44,356 nt of DNA, from NCBI GenBank assembly GCA_030549815.1, contig JAUQQQ010000008.1:1-44356 (forward strand), in the 5' to 3' direction. Shown piece by piece: positions 8,703 to 17,349 of the stretch. The stretch is from a bacterium (GTDB lineage: Bacteria; DRYD01). Position numbers and translations under genes: made by a program. The stretch's first letter is position 1; the number at the start of each line of letters is the position of its first letter. The notes below the pieces were generated by a model, which was given only the letters and a program-made list of their open reading frames with translations, was not told where the DNA came from and did no database searches.

Positions 8703-9812
8703 TTATTTTCCTACACAATTTTTATACAGTTTTATTAATGAGTCTAAATTTTTATTGAAATCATATTCTCTTAATGCTTTTTCTCTTGCTTTTTGTCCTA
8801 ATTCTAATCTTAATTGAGGATTAAGCAGCAGTTTCTCTATTGCTTCTGCCAATTGATTTTCATTTTGTTTTTCAACAAGGATACCATAGCTTTCAAGGAC
8901 TTCGGGCAATCCACCAACTTTCGTAGCTATGCAGGCTTTAGAACAGGCCATTGCTTCTACTAAAGAAACTCCAAAACTTTCTTCCACACTCGGCATTACA
9001 AATACATCAAGTATGTTGTATATTTTCCATAAATCTTGGTTATCAATGAATCCTGTGAATACTACTTTGTCTTCTAAATTCAAGTTTTTTACTAAATTAA
9101 GAAGTTTTGTTTTTAATGATCCTTCTCCTACTATTACCAGTTTTGCTTCTACGTTCTTTGTAATTAAAATTTTAAATGCTTTTATTAGATATTCTATTCC
9201 ATATTTGGGTTCTAAATTCCTTACTGTTCCCACAACTAAATCATTTTCTTTAATTCCATATTTTTCCATAATTTTTCTGTCTTTTTCACTTGGTCTAAAG
9301 ATTTTAGTATCAACCCCGAAAGGTATAACTTCGATTTTTTTAGAAGTGTATTTTTGTGTTTCTTTAGCCATTGTAGAAGAGGTTGAAGTTATACAATCAG
9401 CAGAAGAGAAAACCCATCTTATTAATATATTATGTAAAAAACTCTTTTTAGGGAAAGAAAAAACATCAGATCCCCAAACTGATATAAATAATTTAAAGTT
9501 CTTACTAAAAGCTTTTGAAATTTTTCCCAATAATCCATAACTACTTGCATAATGACAATGAACTATATCTACATTTTTTGTTAATTTAATAATTTTTGGT
9601 AATGAAAAAATATACTTCAACTTTTTAGGACTACCTTCTGAATCTTTCACTGCTTTTTCTTCTAATCCAAGTGTTTGGATTTCTACATTATATGAAAACT
9701 TTGTTGGGTTTGATAAACTAAAAAGTAGAACTTCTATTCCTTTATTTAATAAGCCATTAACCCATTTATAGGTATGAACAGAATTGGCGTTTGCAAGAAA
9801 TAATACTTTCAC
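8703..9812 (-). CDS. Glycosyltransferase family 4 (GT-B fold)
   Basis: A 369-residue GT4-type retaining glycosyltransferase. An N-terminal acceptor domain begins MKVLFLANANSVHTYKWVNG and contains DIVHCHYASSYGL. The C-terminal nucleotide-sugar domain has GTVRNLEPKYGIEYLIKAF, LVIVGEGSLKTKL, the VVFTGFI turn and the EX7E-like segment VEESFGVSLVEAMACSK with GGLPEVL. It probably builds cell-surface or exported polysaccharide; donor and acceptor are unknown. The start is GTG, overlapping the metG stop by one base (TAGTG). A second, more divergent GT4 gene lies at 35247-36332. Confidence 0.92.
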   Translation of the reverse strand: MKVLFLANANSVHTYKWVNGLLNKGIEVLLFSLSNPTKFSYNVEIQTLGLEEKAVKDSEGSPKKLKYIFSLPKIIKLTKNVDIVHCHYASSYGLLGKISKAFSKNFKLFISVWGSDVFSFPKKSFLHNILIRWVFSSADCITSTSSTMAKETQKYTSKKIEVIPFGVDTKIFRPSEKDRKIMEKYGIKENDLVVGTVRNLEPKYGIEYLIKAFKILITKNVEAKLVIVGEGSLKTKLLNLVKNLNLEDKVVFTGFIDNQDLWKIYNILDVFVMPSVEESFGVSLVEAMACSKACIATKVGGLPEVLESYGILVEKQNENQLAEAIEKLLLNPQLRLELGQKAREKALREYDFNKNLDSLIKLYKNCVGK

Positions 9813-11311
9813 TATGTTTTAACAATATTTTTTATTGTTGGAAATAAAGCTTCTCTATATTTTATTTCAACTTTTTCGATATTCGTATCAAAGGAAGATA
9901 GACCTATTTGTTCTAAGATTTTTTTAGATGTATAAGGAAGAGCTGGATAAAGTAATTTAGCAATATTTACTATTCCGAAAATTAATTCAAACATCAAGTT
10001 GTTAAGTTTTTCTCTATCATTTATCTCCCATGGTTTATTTTCCTCGATTTTTTTATTTAGAATGTTTGCAATTTCTACTACCATTTCTAAAGCTTTTGAA
10101 AATTCATAATTTTCAACATAATTGTAATATTTTGATGTAAATGAATCAATAATGTTTGCTAATGAACTTATGTCTGTTTGCTTATATACTTGCCCATCTA
10201 AGTTTTTTTGTATTATTGCTAATACTCTGGATACTAAATTACCAAAATTGTTAGCTAATTCGGAATTGTATATTTGTGTAAATCTTTCTAAACTTACAGG
10301 TATATCTTCTCCAAAAGAACCTTCTCTTAATAAGTAATACCTGAGAGCCATTATTAAATGAGGGGGATTATTAAAAACAAAATCTTTCAAATTAAAAATG
10401 TCTCCCCCTTTAGATTTTGATATTTTTTCTTTGCCAGCGGTTATTAGCCAACCATGAGCTATTATTTTCTTTGGTAAAGGTAGTTTTAGTGCCATCAATA
10501 TTGAAGGCCAAATAACAGCATGAAAACGAATTATATCTTTCCCCATTATATGATGCACATTTTCCCAATAATGTGCTTTAAAATTATCGGGATATCCTAT
10601 TCCTGTTATGTAATTTGTTAAAGCATCTATCCAAACGTAGATTGTATATTCTTTATCAAATGGAACTTTTATACCCCATTCTACATTTTTCCTACTAACT
10701 GAAATATCTTGTAATCCCATTTTTATAAAAGATAACACTTCATTATACCTTGATTTTGGAAAAATAACATCGGGATTATTTTCATAAAATTCTATTAATC
10801 TATCTTGAAAAGCTGATAATTTAAAGAAATAATTATCTTCTTTTAGCCACTCTAATTCTCTTTGACATTCTACATTAGGACATTTTTTATCTTCTCCAAC
10901 TTTAGATTTGGGCCAAAATGTTTCGCAATTTTTACAATACCAACCTTCATAAAAACTTTTATAAATATACCCTTCTTCAAATAATTTTTGAAAAACATAT
11001 GTTGCTGTCCTTACGTGTTCTTCATCTGTTGTTCTTATAAATTTATCATACTCTATGTGTAATTTATTCCAGATATCCTTAAAAAGGATTGCCATTTGAT
11101 CAACATATTCTTTCGTTTCTTTATTAGCTTTTCTTGCAGCTTCTTCTACTTTCACACTATTTTCATCATTACCTGTTAAGAAAAAAACATCATAGTTTTT
11201 CATTTTATAATACCTGCTTAAAAAATCTGCAATACAAGTCGTATATGCTGTTCCAATGTGAGGGTCAGAATTGGGATAATAAATCGGCGTAGTTATGTAA
11301 ATAGCCCTCAT
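9812..11311 (-). CDS. metG: Methionyl-tRNA synthetase
   Basis: Class I synthetase charging tRNA-Met. The HIGH-type motif is PHIGTAY near residue 17, and KMSKS is represented by KISKS within KEKISKSKGGDIFN. A zinc knuckle CKNC...CPNVEC lies in the connective insert after GWYCKNCETFW. The anticodon-binding helical domain follows. The protein is 499 residues and stops after that domain, so it lacks the C-terminal EMAP-II/Trbp111-like tRNA-binding domain present in longer bacterial MetG. An AAAGGGG ribosome site lies upstream of the ATG. It follows the tandem-PilZ gene by 16 bases within the operon. Confidence 0.96.
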   Translation of the reverse strand: MRAIYITTPIYYPNSDPHIGTAYTTCIADFLSRYYKMKNYDVFFLTGNDENSVKVEEAARKANKETKEYVDQMAILFKDIWNKLHIEYDKFIRTTDEEHVRTATYVFQKLFEEGYIYKSFYEGWYCKNCETFWPKSKVGEDKKCPNVECQRELEWLKEDNYFFKLSAFQDRLIEFYENNPDVIFPKSRYNEVLSFIKMGLQDISVSRKNVEWGIKVPFDKEYTIYVWIDALTNYITGIGYPDNFKAHYWENVHHIMGKDIIRFHAVIWPSILMALKLPLPKKIIAHGWLITAGKEKISKSKGGDIFNLKDFVFNNPPHLIMALRYYLLREGSFGEDIPVSLERFTQIYNSELANNFGNLVSRVLAIIQKNLDGQVYKQTDISSLANIIDSFTSKYYNYVENYEFSKALEMVVEIANILNKKIEENKPWEINDREKLNNLMFELIFGIVNIAKLLYPALPYTSKKILEQIGLSSFDTNIEKVEIKYREALFPTIKNIVKT

Positions 11312-11327
11312 TATCTATTTCCCCTTT

Positions 11328-12089
11328 CTATGTTGAATAAATGAAATTTTTTATTTTTTCTATATCTTCGTTATCAGCTTCAATAAAGTTTATGCCAATC
11401 ATTACTCCAAAAGTTTTGGTTTCTTGCCAAACTACTTTGGCCTTAATGTAATTAGTTTCTATTCCTCCAAGTATGGCTTTAATCAATATCAATTCATCTG
11501 AAGGTAGTTCAAAATCATTTATTATTCTCATCCCAGTTATGGATAGATCAACCGCATAAGTATAAAACTTTTTTACTTCGCTTTGTGTTTTTAATTCTAC
11601 TAAGAATGGTTTTTTTACCCTTACAGCCTTTCTTTCTTCAAAAGGTGCAAAGTTTAAAAGAAAACTATTGATTACTTCAAAGTTTTCTTGACTTAATTTA
11701 GCTAAATCAAGTCCAGCTGCATATAAACCAGACCCTTTAATCAACTCTTTACACCAAGCTATTCTTGCTTCTGTCTTAACAGGATCTTTAGAGGTATAAA
11801 ATTCTATATTAACTTTTTCTGCTAATTTCAAAGGTATATCTAATATTATCTTCATACCGTGTCGAGAAACATCAACTACGCTTACCCATTTCTCGATGAT
11901 TAGATCAGGATCGTAGTGTATAACAACCTTAACTAATCTTGCAGGACTTAAAATTTTTCTCTCTTCTTTTCTTCTTTCAACAAATTTCAAATCTATTAAT
12001 GAAGGTTTATCATTTTCTTCTTGTTCTACCAATTCTTCTTGAGTTTCTTGATTTTCATTTCCGTTTTCTTTTTCTTTTTTTTCTTCCAT
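11328..12089 (-). CDS. Tandem PilZ-domain c-di-GMP receptor
   Basis: A 253-residue cytoplasmic protein with an acidic, low-complexity N-terminus and two consecutive PilZ domains. Domain 1 has the c-di-GMP-binding RxxxR motif as RKEER (residues 40-44) and D/NxSxxG as DVSRHG (73-78). Domain 2 has RKAVR (153-157) and DLSITG (181-186). Both motifs are complete in both copies, so both may bind ligand. I place the start at the ATG preceded by AGGAGGG and five bases; the longer in-frame start at 12134 would overlap the upstream gene. An HD-GYP phosphodiesterase at 17350 and pilus-type genes at 40462-42552 suggest a motility or surface circuit. Confidence 0.9.
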   Translation of the reverse strand: MEEKKEKENGNENQETQEELVEQEENDKPSLIDLKFVERRKEERKILSPARLVKVVIHYDPDLIIEKWVSVVDVSRHGMKIILDIPLKLAEKVNIEFYTSKDPVKTEARIAWCKELIKGSGLYAAGLDLAKLSQENFEVINSFLLNFAPFEERKAVRVKKPFLVELKTQSEVKKFYTYAVDLSITGMRIINDFELPSDELILIKAILGGIETNYIKAKVVWQETKTFGVMIGINFIEADNEDIEKIKNFIYST

Positions 12090-12099
12090 CTTTACCCTC

Positions 12100-13014
12100 C
12101 TATTGAGATTTAGATAGAATTTCAATGTACTCATTATAATCTCTTATAAAGAAATCGACAGACATTCTTGACAAATCCAATAGTTTTGATTTTCTGTATT
12201 TTACTGAACCGCTTGAGATGACAGCAATTGTCCTGCTTATATTTTGAACATTGAAGAATACTATTTCTCCGTTTTTATTTAATAATAGATAATTTATTTG
12301 TAATTCTACTGTTGGAACTAAACTATTACCATCTTTTTCAAAATAATAATATTTTTTGAGTATCGGTATTATCGCTCCATCTATATTTTTTTCTTGCAAG
12401 TATTGAATAATATATTTAATATCAAAATCATTTAATTTAAAATCTTTAGCCAAGACTATAGTTTTAAAATTCTTTTCTGAAAATGCTGATTTTATAGTAT
12501 TTTCTAAATTATCTATGTCTTCTGTATAAGTTTTATAATTATTATCGTCAAGCTTTTTGACCTGGTTTACTGGATTTGATATTACTATTGTTTTGATGGA
12601 TTCCAGTTTTTTGTATATTATCGAATTTAAAAGAATACCATTTGAATTGTATGGATTTTGTGCTATTTGAATATTTTCAGAATTTTCTTTATTCTGAGTT
12701 GTTTGTGTTTGAGTTTTCTGTGTTTGAGTTAGTTGAGTTGTTTGTTTTGTTTGTATACTTGAGGATTGATTAGAATTAGTAATAACAGGTATTTTGTGAA
12801 ATAAAATATATTTTCTTGTTAAATTTACCTCATAATCGATATTAAATAAATTACTTATATCGTATATATCAACAAATACGGAAGTCCCTTTAATTATTGG
12901 ATTGGTATTTACTTCTTTACTTATTCCCTTTGCTCTTAACTTCCATTGAGTATTTGAATATACAAAAATAAGGACAGTTGATAATAACAATATAAGTAAA
13001 ATTATTCTTTTCAT
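12100..13014 (-). CDS. Secreted or membrane-anchored protein of unknown function
   Basis: A 304-residue protein with an N-terminal hydrophobic signal segment (residues 4-20) and no lipobox cysteine. The next ~45 residues have the feel of a copper-amine-oxidase N-terminal-like module (NTNPIIKGTSVFVDIYDIS then YILFHK); that is weak. A Gln/Thr/Asn-rich linker of about 45 residues follows (repeats of TQT and TTQ), then a mixed alpha/beta C-terminal domain of ~180 residues that I do not recognise. The linker suggests the C-terminal domain sits outside the membrane. The ribosome site AGGAGG is well placed. Its position between a Cys-rich protein and the PilZ protein hints at an envelope role, without more. 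Confidence 0.72.
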   Translation of the reverse strand: MKRIILLILLLSTVLIFVYSNTQWKLRAKGISKEVNTNPIIKGTSVFVDIYDISNLFNIDYEVNLTRKYILFHKIPVITNSNQSSSIQTKQTTQLTQTQKTQTQTTQNKENSENIQIAQNPYNSNGILLNSIIYKKLESIKTIVISNPVNQVKKLDDNNYKTYTEDIDNLENTIKSAFSEKNFKTIVLAKDFKLNDFDIKYIIQYLQEKNIDGAIIPILKKYYYFEKDGNSLVPTVELQINYLLLNKNGEIVFFNVQNISRTIAVISSGSVKYRKSKLLDLSRMSVDFFIRDYNEYIEILSKSQ

Positions 13015-13016
13015 TA

Positions 13017-13802
13017 TTAATTCCTCCTCATTTGTCCAACTTTTATTTTTTTATCTATTGCTTTATCTAGTACTTCTAAGAGCAGTAATTTATTTTTTTC
13101 TGAGATATCTGTTTGCACATTTTTATATCCGAATTCTGATAACTCATAAGCTGCTAAGGTTTTGCACTCTCCTTTAATAAAAGGTATAATATAGCCTTTA
13201 AAACCAAACAGTGGAGAAAGATATTTTATTACATTTAAAACCATATTGCAAACAGTTAGAACATAAGCTCCTTTTTTATGCTTAAAAAACTGGTTTTTAA
13301 GTATGTTCCATACACTGTCGTAATCTCCTAATACTATATAGTAATCTAAACCTAACAATTCTGTTCTTTGCTTTATCTGAGAAAGATAACAGCTTCTACA
13401 AATTTCATGTTTTGCGGAACATTTTGATGAAAACCTACCATCTGGACAATTGAAAGGTTTTTGACAATAGCTTATCGTTATGAAACCCTGCCCTTTGCTA
13501 AAATATTCTATTAATTTCTCTTTACTTATATCAGAATATAAACCTATTCTACCTCTTTTAATTAAAACATGTTTTATGAACTCAATTATAACCAAGGGTA
13601 ATACATTCATTAAAAAATTAAAAATTATTCTCAAGGGATTTTTGAAGAATAAAAACCAAAGATATTTAAAAGTTGGTTTCCTTATGTAATATTTTGTCAT
13701 TAGTATAAAGTTTGGGTCTTTTATTTTGTAATATTCTGGAAACTTTTCAGCAAATTTTTTAAAAAATGACAGATAATTTTGAGAATCTAATTTTGTATTC
13801 AT
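13017..13802 (-). CDS. Cysteine-rich, probably membrane-associated protein (DUF116-like?)
   Basis: A 261-residue protein with a hydrophobic stretch around residues 55-80 (LRIIFNFLMNVLPLVIIEFI) followed by a cysteine cluster CQKPFNC, KCSAKHEICRSC, and later TVCNM and GECKT. The cluster looks able to hold a metal or Fe-S centre. Its arrangement, with VLGDYDSVW and a following cysteine block, faintly recalls DUF116 proteins, but I cannot assign it firmly. The start ATG overlaps the prfA stop as ATGA. No function is proposed. Confidence 0.7.
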   Translation of the reverse strand: MNTKLDSQNYLSFFKKFAEKFPEYYKIKDPNFILMTKYYIRKPTFKYLWFLFFKNPLRIIFNFLMNVLPLVIIEFIKHVLIKRGRIGLYSDISKEKLIEYFSKGQGFITISYCQKPFNCPDGRFSSKCSAKHEICRSCYLSQIKQRTELLGLDYYIVLGDYDSVWNILKNQFFKHKKGAYVLTVCNMVLNVIKYLSPLFGFKGYIIPFIKGECKTLAAYELSEFGYKNVQTDISEKNKLLLLEVLDKAIDKKIKVGQMRRN

Positions 13803-14887
13803 TTCACTGTTTGTTTAATTTCTTCAATTTTTTCTAATATTTCATTTTTTTCAAGTTCTTGTATTATTTCATCAATGTTTCCTTCCAAAATATGTTCTAA
13901 ATTTTGTATTGTTAAATTGATTCTGTGATCTGTTACCCTGTTTTGGGGGAAATTGTAAGTTCTAATTTTTTCGCTTCTATCTCCTGTTCTTACTTGTTGT
14001 TTTCTTTGTTTTCGTAATTCTTCCTCTTGTTTTTCTCTTTCGATTTGTGCTATTTTTGCTCTTAGTATTTTGAGAGCTTTTATTTTATTTTGATGTAAGC
14101 TTCTTTCATCTGCACACGTTACGACTATTCCAGTTGGTATATGTCTTACTCTAACTGCGCATTCATTTTTATTTACATTTTGTCCTCCGGGTCCCCCTGC
14201 TTTAAATGTTTCCATCTCTACTTCATCTTCTTTTATTATTATTTCTTTTTCTTCCATTTCTGGTAAAACAATAACAGTTGCTGTGGAGGTATGTATTCTT
14301 CCACTTGCTTCGGTTATTGGCACTCTTTGAACCCTATGTGTCCCACTTTCATATTTGAAATATTTATAAGCGTTTTTTCCACTAACTAAGAAAACAATTT
14401 CTTTAATACCACCTAAATCAGTATAATGGGTATTGAGTATTTCTATTTTGAATTTCATTTTATCAGCGAATTTGGAATACATTCTAAAAAGGTCAGCGGC
14501 AAATAGGGCAGCTTCTTCCCCACCTGTTCCTGCTCTTATCTCTACTATAACATTCTTACTATCTTCCTCATTGGTTCCTATTATTAATCTCCATAAATCC
14601 TGTTCTAACTCTTTTGCTTTTTTTGAAAGATTTTCTATCTCCTCTTCAAGAAAGATTCTCGTTTCTTCATCTTTTTCTAACTGTATTAAATCCTTTGCAT
14701 CTTCAATATCTTTGATAGTTTTAGAATATTCATCAAATGTTTTTAAGTATTCTTCAACTATGTTTTTTTCTTTCAATAAATTGATATACTCTTTACTTGA
14801 AAAATCATCTATTTTATTTAATTCTTCTTCTATTTTTTTCAATCTTTCTTTTTTAGTTTCAAAAACGCTCTTAAGGATTTCATCCAT
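13799..14887 (-). CDS. prfA: Peptide chain release factor 1
   Basis: Recognises UAA and UAG and triggers peptide release. The 362 residues match RF1. The GGQ catalytic loop appears as GGPGGQNVNKNECAVR, and the tripeptide anticodon region reads RVPITEASGRIHTST, that is PxT as in RF1 instead of the SPF of RF2. GTGGEEAALFAADLFRMYSK is the conserved domain-1 segment. No prmC (the GGQ-glutamine methylase usually beside prfA) is present; its place is taken by the Cys-rich gene, which overlaps the stop codon. Confidence 0.97.
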   Translation of the reverse strand: MDEILKSVFETKKERLKKIEEELNKIDDFSSKEYINLLKEKNIVEEYLKTFDEYSKTIKDIEDAKDLIQLEKDEETRIFLEEEIENLSKKAKELEQDLWRLIIGTNEEDSKNVIVEIRAGTGGEEAALFAADLFRMYSKFADKMKFKIEILNTHYTDLGGIKEIVFLVSGKNAYKYFKYESGTHRVQRVPITEASGRIHTSTATVIVLPEMEEKEIIIKEDEVEMETFKAGGPGGQNVNKNECAVRVRHIPTGIVVTCADERSLHQNKIKALKILRAKIAQIEREKQEEELRKQRKQQVRTGDRSEKIRTYNFPQNRVTDHRINLTIQNLEHILEGNIDEIIQELEKNEILEKIEEIKQTVK

Positions 14888-14891
14888 ATAG

Positions 14892-15506
14892 CTAAACCCT
14901 TCTTACTAACATTATAATTGTCCCTATTATAAGAAAAAAAACTTCATATAAAGGTAAGTAATTGTTATTTCCAATTTCATTATTTTCCAAAAATGCTAAG
15001 AACTCCTTTTTTTCTAACACTTTATCGGTAATGTATTTTACTATTTTCTCATCAATATACTCTAAGAATTCATTTTTACCAATATTATAATCACTTTCAT
15101 TATATTTTCTGTTTTTTAGAACATTTGCCAAACCTAAATATACAGAAAATGTGTGACTGTTTATCAATATCACATTTTCAGAATACGTATTAATATTTTC
15201 TACATTAACCAATATGGATACTGGATAGAAACTACTTAAAAAATTGTGGCTACTTACAAAAAGCGTATTGAGGCAATAATTATTCAAATTGTAAAGCAGA
15301 TTAATAATGAATTTTGAAAATGAATCTTCATTGTAAATTACCAATACACTTTCTATAACTTTACTCAACAATTTTTGTTCGTCTTTCTTGATCAACTCAT
15401 TTGTATAATTTAAAAGATAAATATACTCTTCCAAACTAAAACTTTCGATTGAGGAAAATATTTTATTTTTCCTAAAAAGATTCATTTCTATTTTTTCTTT
15501 CCTCAT
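14892..15506 (-). CDS. Unknown protein with a C-terminal membrane segment
   Basis: A 204-residue protein that I do not recognise. It is rich in Asn, Ile, Leu and Tyr, appears mostly helical, and ends in a single hydrophobic segment (about residues 184-200) followed by RRV, which fits a C-terminal tail anchor with most of the protein in the cytoplasm. The gene lies between tyrS (stop two bases upstream) and prfA (four bases downstream). The real start may be the second ATG at 15485, because GAGGAAAG precedes it at about ten bases, whereas the first ATG has AGGA directly abutting it. Confidence 0.7.
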   Translation of the reverse strand: MRKEKIEMNLFRKNKIFSSIESFSLEEYIYLLNYTNELIKKDEQKLLSKVIESVLVIYNEDSFSKFIINLLYNLNNYCLNTLFVSSHNFLSSFYPVSILVNVENINTYSENVILINSHTFSVYLGLANVLKNRKYNESDYNIGKNEFLEYIDEKIVKYITDKVLEKKEFLAFLENNEIGNNNYLPLYEVFFLIIGTIIMLVRRV

Positions 15507-15508
15507 TC

Positions 15509-16714
15509 CTATTCATTTTCGATATTGTAATAATCGAATTTTCCTATTCTTATGATAAATGGTTTTTCATATTTAACTATTTTTGAAGTTAATTTTTTAC
15601 CATTTAAGTAAATTCCACCTTGTGAAAGTAATCTTTTAGCTTCTGCTTTACTTTCTAATATTCCCAAAGTGTATAGTGTTTCAACTATATTTAAATTTCC
15701 TTGATTATCAATTAAGTAGGGTGGTAGTTTAAATGTTGGTATGTTCGCAGGTAGCTCTTTCTTTGAATAAACATTTATAAATTCTTCATAAGCTTTATTT
15801 GCTTCTTCTTCTCCGTGATATATACTTACTATTTCTTTTGCAAGGATTAATTTTACGTCTCTTGGATTTGAATGAATTGAAAATAGTTTCTCTACGTTTT
15901 CTTGAGGAACGTTTGTACATAAACTAAAATATCTTCTTATTAAATTATCGGGTATCGACATTGTTTTAACGAACATATCTATAGGTTTTTCATCTATTCC
16001 TATGTAGTTTCCCAACGACTTACTCATTTTATTTTTTCCATCTATTCCCTCTAATATTGGCATCATTACTGCTACTTCTGGATCTTGTTCGTACTTTTCT
16101 TGTATATACCTTGCGACTAAAAAGTTAAACTTTTGATCTATTCCACCCAATTCGACATCTGCTTGTAGATATACACTATCATAAGCTTGGAATAAAGGAT
16201 AAAGCAATTCATGCAGTGAAATTGGTTCGTTAGATTTATACCTGTTTTTAAAATCTTCTCTTTCTAACATTTGGGCTAATGTGTATTTTGAAGATAATTT
16301 AATAATATCTTCTGGTTTTAATTCTGACAACCATTGCGAGTTATAAACTATTTTTGTTTTTGATAAATCTATAATTTTCCCTAATTGCGGTATATAAGTT
16401 TTTAAATTTTCTTCTATTTCTTGTTTAGTAAGCATGGGTCTGGTTTTGCTTTTTCCTGATGGGTCTCCAATCATTGCTGTAAAGTCACCAAGTATTAAAA
16501 ATGTCTCATGCCCTAATTCTTGGAATAATCTAAACTTTCTTAGAACTACTGCGAAACCTAAGTGAATGCTACTTGCTGTAGGGTCTATACCCAATTTGAC
16601 TTTCAATCTCTGTTTCTTTTTTAGTTTTATTTCTAATTCTTCTAAATTAATAACTTCCTCTGTATTTTCTTTAATTTTATTAATTTGTTCTTTAATTTCA
16701 GTTTTTGTTTCCAT
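15509..16714 (-). CDS. tyrS: Tyrosyl-tRNA synthetase
   Basis: Class I synthetase charging tRNA-Tyr; 401 residues, the length of the TyrZ-like bacterial subgroup. The HIGH-equivalent is HLGF in KLGIDPTASSIHLGFAVVL, and the KMSKS motif is NKMSKSLGNYIG. The conserved GDFTAMIGDPSGKSKTRP and LQADVELGGIDQKFNFL stretches are present. An S4 RNA-binding domain closes the protein (ESKAEAKRLLSQGGIYLNGK). AGGAG lies six bases upstream of the ATG. It is the second gene of the long minus-strand run, after sufU. Confidence 0.97.
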   Translation of the reverse strand: METKTEIKEQINKIKENTEEVINLEELEIKLKKKQRLKVKLGIDPTASSIHLGFAVVLRKFRLFQELGHETFLILGDFTAMIGDPSGKSKTRPMLTKQEIEENLKTYIPQLGKIIDLSKTKIVYNSQWLSELKPEDIIKLSSKYTLAQMLEREDFKNRYKSNEPISLHELLYPLFQAYDSVYLQADVELGGIDQKFNFLVARYIQEKYEQDPEVAVMMPILEGIDGKNKMSKSLGNYIGIDEKPIDMFVKTMSIPDNLIRRYFSLCTNVPQENVEKLFSIHSNPRDVKLILAKEIVSIYHGEEEANKAYEEFINVYSKKELPANIPTFKLPPYLIDNQGNLNIVETLYTLGILESKAEAKRLLSQGGIYLNGKKLTSKIVKYEKPFIIRIGKFDYYNIENE

Positions 16715-16730
16715 TTTTAACTCCTGCTGT

Positions 16731-17165
16731 TTATTTTGGATTTTTCAGAGCTTCATTTAAAGTTATCCATGGTAAAAGAGCACATTTTATTCTTACAGGA
16801 AACTTATGAATATTTTCAAATGCTACTATATCGGTATTTTCTATTTTTTCCATCCCTTCAGTTTTCCCTGTTTTTATATATTCTATTGTGGATTTTATTA
16901 ATTCTTCTACTTCTTTAATTTTCATTCCTTTAACTGTGGAAGTAAGTATGGATGATGAGGCTGTTGATATTGAACATCCTTGACCTATAAAGGAAATATC
17001 CTCTATTTTTTCGTTTTCAATTAAAACAAAAAGTTTAATCTGATCACCGCATGAAGGATTAACTCCTTCTTCTACAATGGTATATTTACTTAATTCTTTT
17101 TTATTGAAAGGATACTGATTATGTTCTAATATTATCTCGTTATAAACAGCTTTTATTTCCTCCAT
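16731..17165 (-). CDS. sufU: SufU/IscU-type Fe-S cluster assembly protein
   Basis: A 144-residue NifU N-domain protein acting in Fe-S cluster assembly, either as a scaffold or, in SufU proteins, as a zinc-dependent sulfur acceptor from SufS. The three conserved cysteines are in NPSCGDQ, GQGCSISTASSS and RIKCALLPW, and the spacing and final CALLPW fit SufU better than IscU. No sufB, sufC, sufD or sufS gene is in the window. It is the first gene of the thirteen-gene minus-strand run. There is no Shine-Dalgarno sequence before the ATG; a TATAAT lies only two bases upstream of it, probably by chance. Confidence 0.9.
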   Translation of the reverse strand: MEEIKAVYNEIILEHNQYPFNKKELSKYTIVEEGVNPSCGDQIKLFVLIENEKIEDISFIGQGCSISTASSSILTSTVKGMKIKEVEELIKSTIEYIKTGKTEGMEKIENTDIVAFENIHKFPVRIKCALLPWITLNEALKNPK

Positions 17166-17278
17166 TAATTATAGTATTTTTTTTCAAATTAGTTTTACCT
17201 TCTTGTTTTTACTGTGTCTTAGCCGGTAGCTGTTTAAAAGAATGTTGTTAAATTTTTGTAAAAAATTTTGAAAAATAC

Positions 17279-17306
17279 TTGACAAAATAGAAAAATATTT
17301 TATAAA
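17279..17306 (+). promoter_or_regulatory. Sigma-70-type promoter for the HD-GYP gene
   Basis: TTGACA at 17279-17284 and TATAAA at 17301-17306 are separated by 16 bases. Transcription would begin near 17313, giving a short leader that carries GAGGGG and AAAAGGGGG ribosome-site candidates ahead of the HD-GYP start. This is the clearest promoter in the window. The rest of the 17166-17349 gap must also contain the divergent promoter for sufU, which I could not place. Confidence 0.6.
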
Positions 17307-17349
17307 TATAAGAAGAGGGGTAATGTTTAGATATAAAAGGGGGAATGTT

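Noticed and set aside
8900-8960. Possible riboswitch or T-box leaders before the synthetase genes
   Set aside because: metG, tyrS and glyQ each begin within 20 bases of the preceding gene, leaving no room for a leader.
17160-17180. TATAAT next to the sufU start as its -10 element
   Set aside because: It lies two bases before the ATG, which would place transcription start inside the coding sequence, and no -35 match is spaced correctly.
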